This document shows, in pieces, positions 15,586 to 23,491 of a DNA stretch of 64,000 nt; the stretch's first letter is position 1, and every line of letters starts with the position of its first letter. Position numbers and translations under genes: made by a program. This DNA is from VXMO01 sp034422835 (GTDB lineage Bacteria; Chloroflexota; Dehalococcoidia; UBA6926), in the NCBI GenBank assembly GCA_034422835.1, contig DAOUJJ010000009.1, forward strand, positions 1 through 64,000, in the 5' to 3' direction. The notes under the pieces were generated by a model. That model had not been told where the DNA came from, did no database searches, and worked only from the letters and a program-made list of their open reading frames with translations.

Positions 15586-17274
15586 ATGTCGACGATGAGC
15601 GGCGGTGAAGCGCTTGTCGCGTCCCTCGTTCGTCATGACGTAGAGGTTGTATTCGGCATACCGGGCGTCCACATGTCCGGCATCGTCGCTGCGATGCGTG
15701 ACGAGCCGAGCCTGCAGCTGATTACCACACGCCATGAGCAGGGCGCGGCCCATATGGCGGACGGGTATGCGCGTGTCTCCGGCAAGCCGGGCGTCCTCCT
15801 TGTGGTGCCGGGCGCAGGCGTCTATAACGCCGCATCCGGCCTGGCGACGGCCTATGCCCGCTCCTCTCCTATTCTCACCATCGCGGGGCAGATACCGAGA
15901 GCCATGATCGGCAAGGAACTGGGCGCGGTTCATGAGGTCTTTGATCAGGCCGGAGTCGTTGCGCCGGTCACAAAGTGGCGGCGACAGATTCTGCGTCCGA
16001 GAGACGTGCCGGCTGCTGTGACGGAAGCATTTCGGCAGATGCGCACCGGCCGCCCACGGCCTGTTCTCATCGAGATGCCGCCCGACGCAGGGGTTGAGCG
16101 GGAAGACGTTGTCCTGCGCGATCCGGCTCCCGTATCACATATCGTACCGAGCGCGGATGACCTGCACAGGGCGGTGCAGGCGATGATGGACTCTCGCTTG
16201 CCAATCATCTACGCGGGCGGCGGCGTGGCGCAGTCTAATGCGGAAGATGCCCTCGTGCGGCTTGCGGAGGCGACAAATATACCAGTCGTTACCTCAAGCG
16301 GCGGCAAGGGAACGATTCCGGATGACCACCCCTTCTCCTACGGCTCCTGCTTCGGCCCGCGCGCCGAGATGGATGAGATGAACCAGATCTACGAGGTGCT
16401 TGCCTCCGCTGATCTCGTCATCGGCATCGGCGCGCGTTTCTCCATGGGCAACCCGGCGGGAGAGTCGTCCACCCTCATCAACATCAACATCGATGATTCG
16501 GAGTTGACACGGATCCAATCGAATACGATTCCCCTGCACGGAGATGCGGGCGCCACCATCGAGGCGCTGCTACCGCTGCTTGCGGAAGCAGGCGCGCAGG
16601 ATCGCCCGTCCCCGGAAGAGGCCGTCGAAGTGACGAAGAGGCTCATGACCTTCTACGACATTCGCGAGGAGGAGCCGCAATACCCGATCCTTGAGATGAT
16701 GTGGAATACCCTGGCCGAGGAGACCATCATCGCCTGGGACGTGACACAGTTCGGCTATTACGCGCGGTCGCACTACCGGGTGAATCAGCCCAAGACGTAC
16801 ATCGATTCCGGCTACTCCTTCAACCTGGGATATGCGTTCCCGACGGCCATGGGCATCAAGGTGGCGAGCCCTGACGCGCCCGTTGTCTGCGTGAGCGGCG
16901 ACGGCGGGTTTATGTTCAACGCAACCGAGCTGGCAACAGCCGTGCAGTACGGTATCAATATCGTTACCGTCGTGTTCCGGGACAATGCATACGGCAACGT
17001 CGCGCGCGATCTCGACAACTACTTCGGCGGCGCGTACGGCACTGAACTGATGAACCCTGACATCGTGAAGTTTGCGGAATCATTCGGGGCGGTGGGGATC
17101 AGGGCGGAAAACCCGGAGGAGTTGGAGACCCTGCTGCCTGAGGCCTTGTCACGCAATGCGCCCGTTGTGATCGATGTGCCGCTGACAGATATATCGCTTC
17201 CTCGCGCCAAGATGTTCGCGGGCCAGATGCAGCCCCCGTGGACCATGCCGCAACAGGGGCTCATAGACAGTTAG
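15586..17274 (+). CDS. Thiamine-pyrophosphate enzyme, acetolactate synthase-like
   Basis: A 562-residue cytoplasmic ThDP enzyme with the three-domain layout of acetolactate synthase, benzoylformate decarboxylase and oxalyl-CoA decarboxylase. The activating Glu is in TRHEQGAAHMADGYAR (about residues 45-60). The ThDP/Mg2+ signature is GDGGFMFN...DNAYGN (about 432-468). No small regulatory subunit or other branched-chain biosynthesis gene is adjacent. It sits among ACADs, so a catabolic 2-oxoacid or acyl-CoA decarboxylase/ligase is at least as likely as valine-isoleucine synthesis. Start: ATG after GATGAGGA. Confidence 0.9.
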   Translation: MSTMSGGEALVASLVRHDVEVVFGIPGVHMSGIVAAMRDEPSLQLITTRHEQGAAHMADGYARVSGKPGVLLVVPGAGVYNAASGLATAYARSSPILTIAGQIPRAMIGKELGAVHEVFDQAGVVAPVTKWRRQILRPRDVPAAVTEAFRQMRTGRPRPVLIEMPPDAGVEREDVVLRDPAPVSHIVPSADDLHRAVQAMMDSRLPIIYAGGGVAQSNAEDALVRLAEATNIPVVTSSGGKGTIPDDHPFSYGSCFGPRAEMDEMNQIYEVLASADLVIGIGARFSMGNPAGESSTLININIDDSELTRIQSNTIPLHGDAGATIEALLPLLAEAGAQDRPSPEEAVEVTKRLMTFYDIREEEPQYPILEMMWNTLAEETIIAWDVTQFGYYARSHYRVNQPKTYIDSGYSFNLGYAFPTAMGIKVASPDAPVVCVSGDGGFMFNATELATAVQYGINIVTVVFRDNAYGNVARDLDNYFGGAYGTELMNPDIVKFAESFGAVGIRAENPEELETLLPEALSRNAPVVIDVPLTDISLPRAKMFAGQMQPPWTMPQQGLIDS

Positions 17275-17282
17275 CGTCATAC

Positions 17283-17780
17283 GTGTCGATAAGAAGCATT
17301 ACAGCGTCGGCTGTTCTCGTTTTTCTCCTTGCTATCGGCAGCGCAAGCTGTTCGTCCGGCTTTGTGGAGGGCCCGCCGGATGACAATGCGGAGTCATCGT
17401 CAGCAGCTCTCACCGGGGCGGGGATCAATGTGTTCACCGCAAACTGCGCGGAGTGCCACGGAGCCGCGGGGCAAGGTCATCCCGACTGGCAGATTCAGAA
17501 CGCCGACGGCACGCTAAACCCTCCGCCGCTCAATGGTGACGGCCATACGTGGCATCACTCTGATGGTGTTCTTTACCGGATTGTGCGGGATGGCGGCGCG
17601 ATTCCGAGCCAACCGGACTTCAAGAGCGGAATGCCGCCCTTTGGCGACAAATTGACACACGACGAAATCGTCGATGTCCTCATGTACGTCAAGACGCTGT
17701 GGGACGGGAAGACGACCTCGGGCGTCTTCATCGCGGAATTGCAGGCTCAGAGAAGTGTGAACGACCCGTTCCCTGCCTAA
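17283..17780 (+). CDS. Exported mono-haem cytochrome c, probable lipoprotein
   Basis: About 165 residues from GTG 17283. A hydrophobic signal segment ends in GSASC, a weak lipobox. An acidic/Ser-rich linker follows, then a class I cytochrome c domain with haem motif CAECH and a distal Met in SGMPPFGDKL. It is probably an electron carrier anchored outside the membrane. It starts 8 nt after the TPP-enzyme stop and could be co-transcribed; a TAGCGT 5 nt before the GTG could also give its own leaderless start. It may accept electrons from a nearby redox enzyme, but no partner can be named. Confidence 0.85.
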   Translation: MSIRSITASAVLVFLLAIGSASCSSGFVEGPPDDNAESSSAALTGAGINVFTANCAECHGAAGQGHPDWQIQNADGTLNPPPLNGDGHTWHHSDGVLYRIVRDGGAIPSQPDFKSGMPPFGDKLTHDEIVDVLMYVKTLWDGKTTSGVFIAELQAQRSVNDPFPA

Positions 17781-17834
17781 GAGGGATAGAGGTCTCGTAC
17801 ACGGCGGGCATGCACACGCAAATGCCGCGCGCTG

Positions 17835-17840
17835 TATCAT
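17835..17840 (+). promoter_or_regulatory. Candidate -10 element before ACAD at 17888
   Basis: TATCAT preceded by TG, with a poor -35 (TGCACA, 18 nt upstream). The predicted leader is about 40 nt. Confidence 0.3.
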
Positions 17841-17887
17841 GACCGCGTACCGTCGCATCGCGACGGCGGGATTAGGGGGTGACCATC

Positions 17888-19087
17888 ATGGATTTCAGGT
17901 TCTCTGTAGAGGATGAGGCTTTTCGGCAGGAGGTTCGTGACTTCGTCCGGCGGGAATGGGACGACCGCGGTTATGACCTCGTCTCCACGATGAACACGTC
18001 GTGGCACCTCGATGACAACGCCGCCCTCGCGCTCCAGCATGAATTCGAGCAGAAACTCGTTCAAAAGGGCTGGTGGACGATGCACTGGCCAAAGGAGTTC
18101 GGCGGACAGGACGCCGGTATCGAGCGGCAACTCGTCTACCGCGAGGAGATGGCCTACCAGGGCGCGCCGTCCGCGCTTGGCGGCGGTCTCGTCGCGCCGC
18201 TGCTCATGATTCACGGGCAGGACTGGCAGAAAGAGTATTTCATACCGCGCCTCGCCAACGCGGAGTTTGAGTTCGCGCAGGGTTTCTCTGAGCCCAACGC
18301 CGGCTCAGACCTCGGCTCCCTCACAACACGCGCTGTCGCGGACGGCGACGATTTCGTCATCAACGGCCAGAAGATCTGGACCTCGACCGCCCACCATCCG
18401 AGAGCCAAGTGGGGCCATATCCTTGTGCGGACGGACCCGGACGCCGCCAAGCACCGCGGCATCTCCTATTTCCTGATCGACATGGAATCCCCCGGCATCT
18501 CGCTGCGGCCTCTGTACGACATGCTCGGCCGGCGACGCTGGTCGGAGTGGTTCCTTGAGGACGTGCGCATCCCCGCGCGCAACCTGATCGGTGAACTCAA
18601 CCGCGGCTGGTACGCTGCCATGACGACGCTCTCGTTCGAGAGGGCGTCCGTTGACATTCCGGCATCGTTGCTCCGCGAGTGGGAGAAAGTCCTCGACTAT
18701 CTCCGCACGACGAATATGAACGGAGAGCCATTTACCAGGAATCCCATCGTGCGCAACGAGATGGCAGATCTGCGCATCTACATCGAACTGGGGCGGATGC
18801 TTGCCTATCGCGTGGCATGGATGCAGGCCAACGGCGAGATGCCGCAGGCGGAGGGATCGCTTGCCCGCGTGTGGGCCGGCGAGGCAACGCAGCGTGTATT
18901 CCGCACCGCCGCGCGTCTGATGAAGGACATGGGCACACTCATCCCCGGCGGCCCGGCTCGATGGTCGCCGCTCGGGGGGTACATCGGCGCGAACCACTAC
19001 CTCTCGACGGGGCGCACATTCGGGGGCGGTACCAAGGAGATCCAGCGCAACATCATCGCGCAGCGGGGGCTTGGTTTGCCGAGGTAG
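17888..19087 (+). CDS. Acyl-CoA dehydrogenase family protein, subfamily A
   Basis: About 399 residues. The ACAD domains are intact, with QGFSEPNAGSDLGSL, NGQKIWTSTAHHPRAKW and LRPLYDMLGRRRWSEW. The C-terminal FAD-contact motif is present as FGGGTKEIQRN before RGLGLPR. ATG 17888 is preferred over GTG 17879 because the other copies begin MDFRF-like and GGGGGTGA precedes it. It is followed by toxin-antitoxin genes and then a B-type ACAD at 20163, repeating the A-then-B order seen at 12177/14307. Confidence 0.9.
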   Translation: MDFRFSVEDEAFRQEVRDFVRREWDDRGYDLVSTMNTSWHLDDNAALALQHEFEQKLVQKGWWTMHWPKEFGGQDAGIERQLVYREEMAYQGAPSALGGGLVAPLLMIHGQDWQKEYFIPRLANAEFEFAQGFSEPNAGSDLGSLTTRAVADGDDFVINGQKIWTSTAHHPRAKWGHILVRTDPDAAKHRGISYFLIDMESPGISLRPLYDMLGRRRWSEWFLEDVRIPARNLIGELNRGWYAAMTTLSFERASVDIPASLLREWEKVLDYLRTTNMNGEPFTRNPIVRNEMADLRIYIELGRMLAYRVAWMQANGEMPQAEGSLARVWAGEATQRVFRTAARLMKDMGTLIPGGPARWSPLGGYIGANHYLSTGRTFGGGTKEIQRNIIAQRGLGLPR

Positions 19088-19226
19088 AGAGTCCCGTCTT
19101 GAGCAGTAGGGAACCGTCGCCATGATGGAGCGCGAATGGTCGCAGTGCGCGTACTGCGCCGACCCGTTCACTGATTCTGCCCATTCCGGCGGGATAGAAT
19201 AGTATGGATCGTAGAGGAACGCAGAG

Positions 19227-19460
19227 ATGGTTCGAGAATTACATCTAAAGGCAGAGATTCTGCCGGGCGGCAAAATCGAAATTGTCGATACGGGGCTACC
19301 GGTCGGCGAAACGGTTGAAGTTGTCGTCAAGCAGGAAACACGCGCCAGGGCCCGCTCAATTCTCGAGATTCTGAATAGCGGACCTGGGCAGCGTCTTTTT
19401 GAGACAGCCCAGGAAGTGAAGGCTTACCTCGATGAAGAGAAGGCGTCTTGGGATCGCTGA
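19227..19460 (+). CDS. Orphan antitoxin-like protein (VapB-type C-terminus)
   Basis: 77 residues. The end, FETAQEVKAYLDEEKASWD, matches the conserved tail of small antitoxins normally paired with PIN-domain toxins (EVD.Y...ER.SWD). The N-terminal half looks like a short beta-rich dimerisation domain. No PIN gene follows; 130 bp later comes an unrelated hicAB pair. It is therefore either an orphan antitoxin or one acting on a distant toxin. A TAGAAT at 19195-19200 could be its -10. The ribosome site is AGAGGAA. Confidence 0.6.
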   Translation: MVRELHLKAEILPGGKIEIVDTGLPVGETVEVVVKQETRARARSILEILNSGPGQRLFETAQEVKAYLDEEKASWDR

Positions 19461-19591
19461 CGATTTCGTGAAGGGACCCAGTAAGACCTGACCCGGGAAA
19501 CAGTCATCAACCCTCTTATACGTGTTCTCCAGTCACTGATGTTTTCAGCCCCGCTTTCACGGCGCGATTTCGCCCTTGCATCACGACTGAC

Positions 19592-19792
19592 GTGAGCAAG
19601 ACATACAGGGACGCCATCCGGACCGTAGAGCGGGACGGCTGGTATTTTGTGCGGCAGAAAGGCAGCCACCGGCATTTCAAGCATCCCATCAAGCGCGGCA
19701 CAGTTACCGTTAGTGGTCAGGGTAGCCAAGTCGTGCCGAAAGGGACGTGGGCACGTATAATGCATCAGGCAGGACTTGAGGTGAAGTGGTGA
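19592..19792 (+). CDS. hicA: HicA-family toxin (mRNA interferase)
   Basis: A 66-residue double-stranded-RNA-binding-fold toxin expected to cleave mRNA at the ribosome. The catalytic His is in RQKGSHRHFKH (His about residue 26), followed by TVTVSGQG and the PKGTWARIMHQAGL tail. GTG is the probable start, with weak Shine-Dalgarno. The stop overlaps the hicB start by one base (TGATG), so the two are translationally coupled, toxin first as usual for hicAB. Confidence 0.9.
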   Translation: MSKTYRDAIRTVERDGWYFVRQKGSHRHFKHPIKRGTVTVSGQGSQVVPKGTWARIMHQAGLEVKW

Positions 19793-20139
19793 TGAGAGCA
19801 ACGTACCTGTGCCTCTTTGTGAAGGATCACGAAGTTGGCGGCTTTTCTGTTTTGACGCCAGACATCCCTGGCTGCGCCAGTTCGGCCGACACCATGCCGC
19901 AAGCGCGAAAAGTTGCTCAGGAGGTCATTGAGTTTTGCCTCGAAGGAGCTGTAGAGGACGGCGAGCCGGTTCCTGAGCCGCAGATGTCCACGCTTCCGGA
20001 GGCGATTGAGTGGTTTCGTGAACTTATGAGTTACGAACTTGAGGGCGAAACCGAAGAAGACCGCGCTTTCAACGAAGACGATCTCCATATCGAAATGATT
20101 GAGGTTGAGGTTCCGGTGGCGAAAGCTGCTGCGCGATAG
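19792..20139 (+). CDS. hicB: HicB-family antitoxin
   Basis: 115 residues from ATG 19792 (GTG codons at 19786 and 19789 are alternatives). The partial RNase-H-like HicB domain shows GGFSVLTPDIPGCASS and QEVIEFCLEGA. An acidic C-terminal region without an obvious helix-turn-helix follows. It should neutralise HicA encoded immediately upstream. The next gene, an ACAD, starts only 24 nt later, so the catabolic gene may be transcribed from the toxin-antitoxin promoter. Confidence 0.88.
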   Translation: MRATYLCLFVKDHEVGGFSVLTPDIPGCASSADTMPQARKVAQEVIEFCLEGAVEDGEPVPEPQMSTLPEAIEWFRELMSYELEGETEEDRAFNEDDLHIEMIEVEVPVAKAAAR

Positions 20140-20162
20140 GTGGTGGGAGAGGAGGCGCTCCG

Positions 20163-21374
20163 ATGGATTTTCGGGAAGACCCGGCTGATCAGGCATTTCG
20201 CGCCGAGGTGCGTGATTTCATCAACAAGAACTGGGACGACAAGGGCTTTGACGGCCACAGCATGTCCGTCCGCTCCTGGGACTTCGATATGGTGGAGTCC
20301 CGTGAGAACGACAAGGAGTTCGTGAAGAAACTCGTCGACAAGGGCTGGTACACGATGACCTGGCCCAAGGAGTTCGGTGGCACGGACTACCCGATCAATC
20401 AGCAGTTCATCTACAAGGAAGAGTTGGCCTACGCCAACGCGCCGAACGGCTCGCCCCAGTCCAACATCACCGGCGCGCTCATGTTCCACGCCTCCGATGA
20501 GGTGAAGGACGAGTTCCTGCCGCGCATGGCAAACGGCGACATCGAGTGGGCGCAGGGCTTCTCCGAGCCCAACGCCGGCACGGACCTTGCTTCCCTCCAA
20601 ACTCGCGCCGTTGAGGACGGTGACGATTTCGTCATCACCGGCCAGAAGATATGGTCGTCCGGCGCTCATCTCGCGGACTGGTACCACGTGCTCGTCCGCA
20701 CGGACCCGGAGGCGCCCAAGCACCGTGGCATCACGTATCTGCTCGTCAACCTCAAGGACGAAAACGAGAAGCGCCCGGACGGGCTGACGCTGCGCCCGCT
20801 ATACGACATGATGGGCCGCTGGCGCTGGTGCGAGGTGTTCATGGACGGCGTCCGCGTGCCGAAGAAGTACGTGCTGGGAGAGGTCAATCGCGGCTGGTAC
20901 GCCGCCATGACCACCCTGAACTTCGAGCGCACCGGCACGGAAGGCCCCGTTCGCCACATCGGCATCCTGGAGCGATTCATCGATCTGCTCAAGGAGACAA
21001 AGTTCAACGGTGAGCCGATCCTCAGCGATCCGATGGTCCGCCACAAGCTGGCCGATCTGCGTGTCACGATCGAAGCTGACAGGCAGCTCGCCAACCGTGT
21101 TGCGTGGATGCAGGCGCGCGGTGACGTGCCGCAGCATGAGGGCGCGATCTCAGGCCTCCGCAACCAGGTAACGGCCAAGCTGCACTTCTGGCCCGTGCTC
21201 GCCAAGATCATCGGCGACTACGGCATCCTGAACCGTGGCGAGGGCAGGGCGCCCCACAACGGCTACTACGGCGCTTACAACGCCATCTCCCTGTCGCTGG
21301 GATTCGGCGGCGGCGGCGGCATCCTGCTGGGCCCCAACATCATCGCCCAGCGTGGACTGGGGCTGCCTCGCTAA
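20163..21374 (+). CDS. Acyl-CoA dehydrogenase family protein, subfamily B (FAD motif lost)
   Basis: 403 residues with normal ACAD domains (QGFSEPNAGTDLASL, GQKIWSSGAHLADW, LRPLYDMMGRWRWCE). The C-terminal GT.EIQ motif is replaced by GGGGGILLGPN before the shared RGLGLPR end, as in the copies at 14307 and 27104. The N-terminus is shortened at the first helix compared with other copies (MDFREDPADQAF). A strong GAGGAGG precedes the ATG. It lies just downstream of hicAB and may depend on its promoter. Substrate unknown; a structural or half-active partner of an A-type subunit is a reasonable model. Confidence 0.88.
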   Translation: MDFREDPADQAFRAEVRDFINKNWDDKGFDGHSMSVRSWDFDMVESRENDKEFVKKLVDKGWYTMTWPKEFGGTDYPINQQFIYKEELAYANAPNGSPQSNITGALMFHASDEVKDEFLPRMANGDIEWAQGFSEPNAGTDLASLQTRAVEDGDDFVITGQKIWSSGAHLADWYHVLVRTDPEAPKHRGITYLLVNLKDENEKRPDGLTLRPLYDMMGRWRWCEVFMDGVRVPKKYVLGEVNRGWYAAMTTLNFERTGTEGPVRHIGILERFIDLLKETKFNGEPILSDPMVRHKLADLRVTIEADRQLANRVAWMQARGDVPQHEGAISGLRNQVTAKLHFWPVLAKIIGDYGILNRGEGRAPHNGYYGAYNAISLSLGFGGGGGILLGPNIIAQRGLGLPR

Positions 21375-21429
21375 CGACGCATGTCGGCCTGCTGGCCGTC
21401 TAAAGCGAACCGGATGGCAGGAGCCAACT

Positions 21430-21447
21430 TTGTCCTGGCCAGGACAA
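21430..21447. promoter_or_regulatory. Perfect 18-bp palindrome upstream of the solute-binding protein gene
   Basis: TTGTCCTGG|CCAGGACAA is fully self-complementary with no spacer, centred about 90 nt before the gene. It looks like a dimeric repressor operator rather than a terminator: no loop and no T-run. The regulator is unknown. Confidence 0.5.
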
Positions 21448-21527
21448 TGCCGCATTGGATCAGCGGATCGCCGGGTGGGGACAATAGAAAGGACTGAGAA
21501 TTGAGCAGCCTGCCCAGTGCTATCCGA

Positions 21528-23456
21528 ATGCGGCGACTGACGCTGATCCTGTTCGTGTGCGTGGTCGCCGTTTCTATCTTTGGGGCGTGCGGGAATGACG
21601 AGCCGACGCCGGGCGCGCGAGATACCGGTCAATCAGCGCCTTCTGTCAGCATCATTGCTCCCACGGCGACAATCACACCCATACCCACGGCAACCACAAT
21701 GCCCATCACGGTGCCGACGGCCACGCCCGAGGTCGTCGATGCGGGGCTTTCCGTCCCCGATCAACTCAAGGCAAACGCGGAACAGTTTCAGTACGTTACG
21801 GGCGAACATGGCGGGCAGATAACGATTGCCACGATTTCCGAACCGTTGACGTTCAACCTGGCGATTTCGACGGATGCCTCATCGTCCGGGGTCCTGGGAT
21901 ACCTCTTTGAAGGGCTCACTGAGATCTCGTGGCTGACCGATCGCGTTGAACCGTCATTGGCGAGATCATGGGAGGCATCAGAGGATGGAATGACCTGGAC
22001 ATTCCACCTGCGAGACGACGTGCGATGGCACGACGGCAGACCGTTCACAGCTCGCGACGTTGAGTTCACGTTCAATCGCATCATCTACAACGATGACATC
22101 CCCGCGAGCGCGCGTCCCGCGTTCAATTTCCGCTATCTGGATGAGGAAACCGGAGCATGGCAAGAGTCTCCCATGACCGTCGTGGCAGTGGATGAGCATA
22201 CAGTCGTGTGCATCCTGCCGCAGCCTTTCGCTCCCTTCCTGCGGAGCATGGGCACGGCCATCTATCCGCGGCACATCCTCGAAAAGCATGTAGACGACGG
22301 CACTTTTGCCGAGACGTGGGACATAAACACCGCCCCCTCAGACATCATCGGGACCGGGCCGTTTACCATCGGAACCTATATTCCGGGGGAGCGTGTCGTC
22401 ATGGCCCGCAACCCCGACTACTGGCTGAAAGACGCCTCCGGCAACAACCTGCCATATCTGGATCGGATCGTGCATCTGATCGTTCCCGAGTTGAAGGATG
22501 AACTTGCGTACTTCCTGTCCGGTCAGGCCGATATTCATGGGGTACTCGGTGAGGAATACGCGCAGTTGGAGCCCCTGCAAGAGCAAGGGAACTTCACCAT
22601 CTACAGGCGCGGCCCCACCTTTGGCACGACTTTCCTGGCATTCAATATGAACCCCGGGCAAAACCCTGAAACCGGTGAGCCGTACCTGGACCCTCGCAAG
22701 CGTGAGTGGTTCAGCAACACGCAGTTTCGCCAGGCCGTCGCGCATGTTATCGACAAGGAACGCATCATCGATGAGGCGCAGCACGGATTCGGCTACCCGC
22801 AGTGGTCGTCCATCAGCCCGGCCGCAGGAGACTTCCATAATCCGAACGTGCGGCAGTACGAATACAGCATCGACAAGGCGAATGAGATTCTTGACAGCCT
22901 GGGATGGATTGATGCGGACGGCGACGGGATTCGTGAAGATGGGAACGGAGAGAACATAGCATTCCTGCTGACAACGAACCAGGGAAATAATGTCCGGGAG
23001 ACCGTCGGTTCAATCGTCCATGAGGGACTGCAAGCTATCGGTTTAGACGTTGACTACACCGTAATCGACTTTGGCGAAATCGTAGGCCAATTGACCACCA
23101 CCTACGATTGGGAAACAATCGTTATCGGCTTCACGGGCGGGACGGAGCCCCATGGCGGAATAAACCTCTGGCACAGCAGCGAAGGCTTACACCTCTGGCA
23201 TCCCAACCAGTCGGAACCCGCCACGGAGTGGGAAGCTGCCATCGATGAGCTCTACATCAATGGCAGCAAGGAACTGGATCGCCAAAAGCGTGTGGTGTTC
23301 TACCAGCAGGCACAGGCGATAGTGGCGGAAAACGTGCCGATCATCTATACGACACTGGGAGAGAGAATCGCCGCCGTCCGCAACGTCTTTGGGAACAGCA
23401 CGGCCACGCTCTACGGCCTGTTTGACGTGAGATACGTCTACCGGACGGACCAATAG
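21528..23456 (+). CDS. ABC transporter solute-binding lipoprotein, family 5 (peptide type)
   Basis: About 642 residues from ATG 21528 (TTG 21501 possible). The lipoprotein signal ends at IFGAC, with a Thr/Pro-rich linker of about 50 residues. The SBP_bac_5 domain follows (EPLTFNLAISTDASSSGVLG, then WTFHLRDDVRWHDGRPFTARD and FTFNRI). Such proteins deliver oligopeptides or other solutes to an ABC importer outside the membrane. No permease or ATPase genes are adjacent, so the importer is encoded elsewhere or shared. An 18-bp palindrome upstream suggests regulation by a repressor. Confidence 0.92.
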   Translation: MRRLTLILFVCVVAVSIFGACGNDEPTPGARDTGQSAPSVSIIAPTATITPIPTATTMPITVPTATPEVVDAGLSVPDQLKANAEQFQYVTGEHGGQITIATISEPLTFNLAISTDASSSGVLGYLFEGLTEISWLTDRVEPSLARSWEASEDGMTWTFHLRDDVRWHDGRPFTARDVEFTFNRIIYNDDIPASARPAFNFRYLDEETGAWQESPMTVVAVDEHTVVCILPQPFAPFLRSMGTAIYPRHILEKHVDDGTFAETWDINTAPSDIIGTGPFTIGTYIPGERVVMARNPDYWLKDASGNNLPYLDRIVHLIVPELKDELAYFLSGQADIHGVLGEEYAQLEPLQEQGNFTIYRRGPTFGTTFLAFNMNPGQNPETGEPYLDPRKREWFSNTQFRQAVAHVIDKERIIDEAQHGFGYPQWSSISPAAGDFHNPNVRQYEYSIDKANEILDSLGWIDADGDGIREDGNGENIAFLLTTNQGNNVRETVGSIVHEGLQAIGLDVDYTVIDFGEIVGQLTTTYDWETIVIGFTGGTEPHGGINLWHSSEGLHLWHPNQSEPATEWEAAIDELYINGSKELDRQKRVVFYQQAQAIVAENVPIIYTTLGERIAAVRNVFGNSTATLYGLFDVRYVYRTDQ

Positions 23457-23491
23457 GGCCGGTGTCGTTGGATTGAAGTCTAAGTTGTCGT

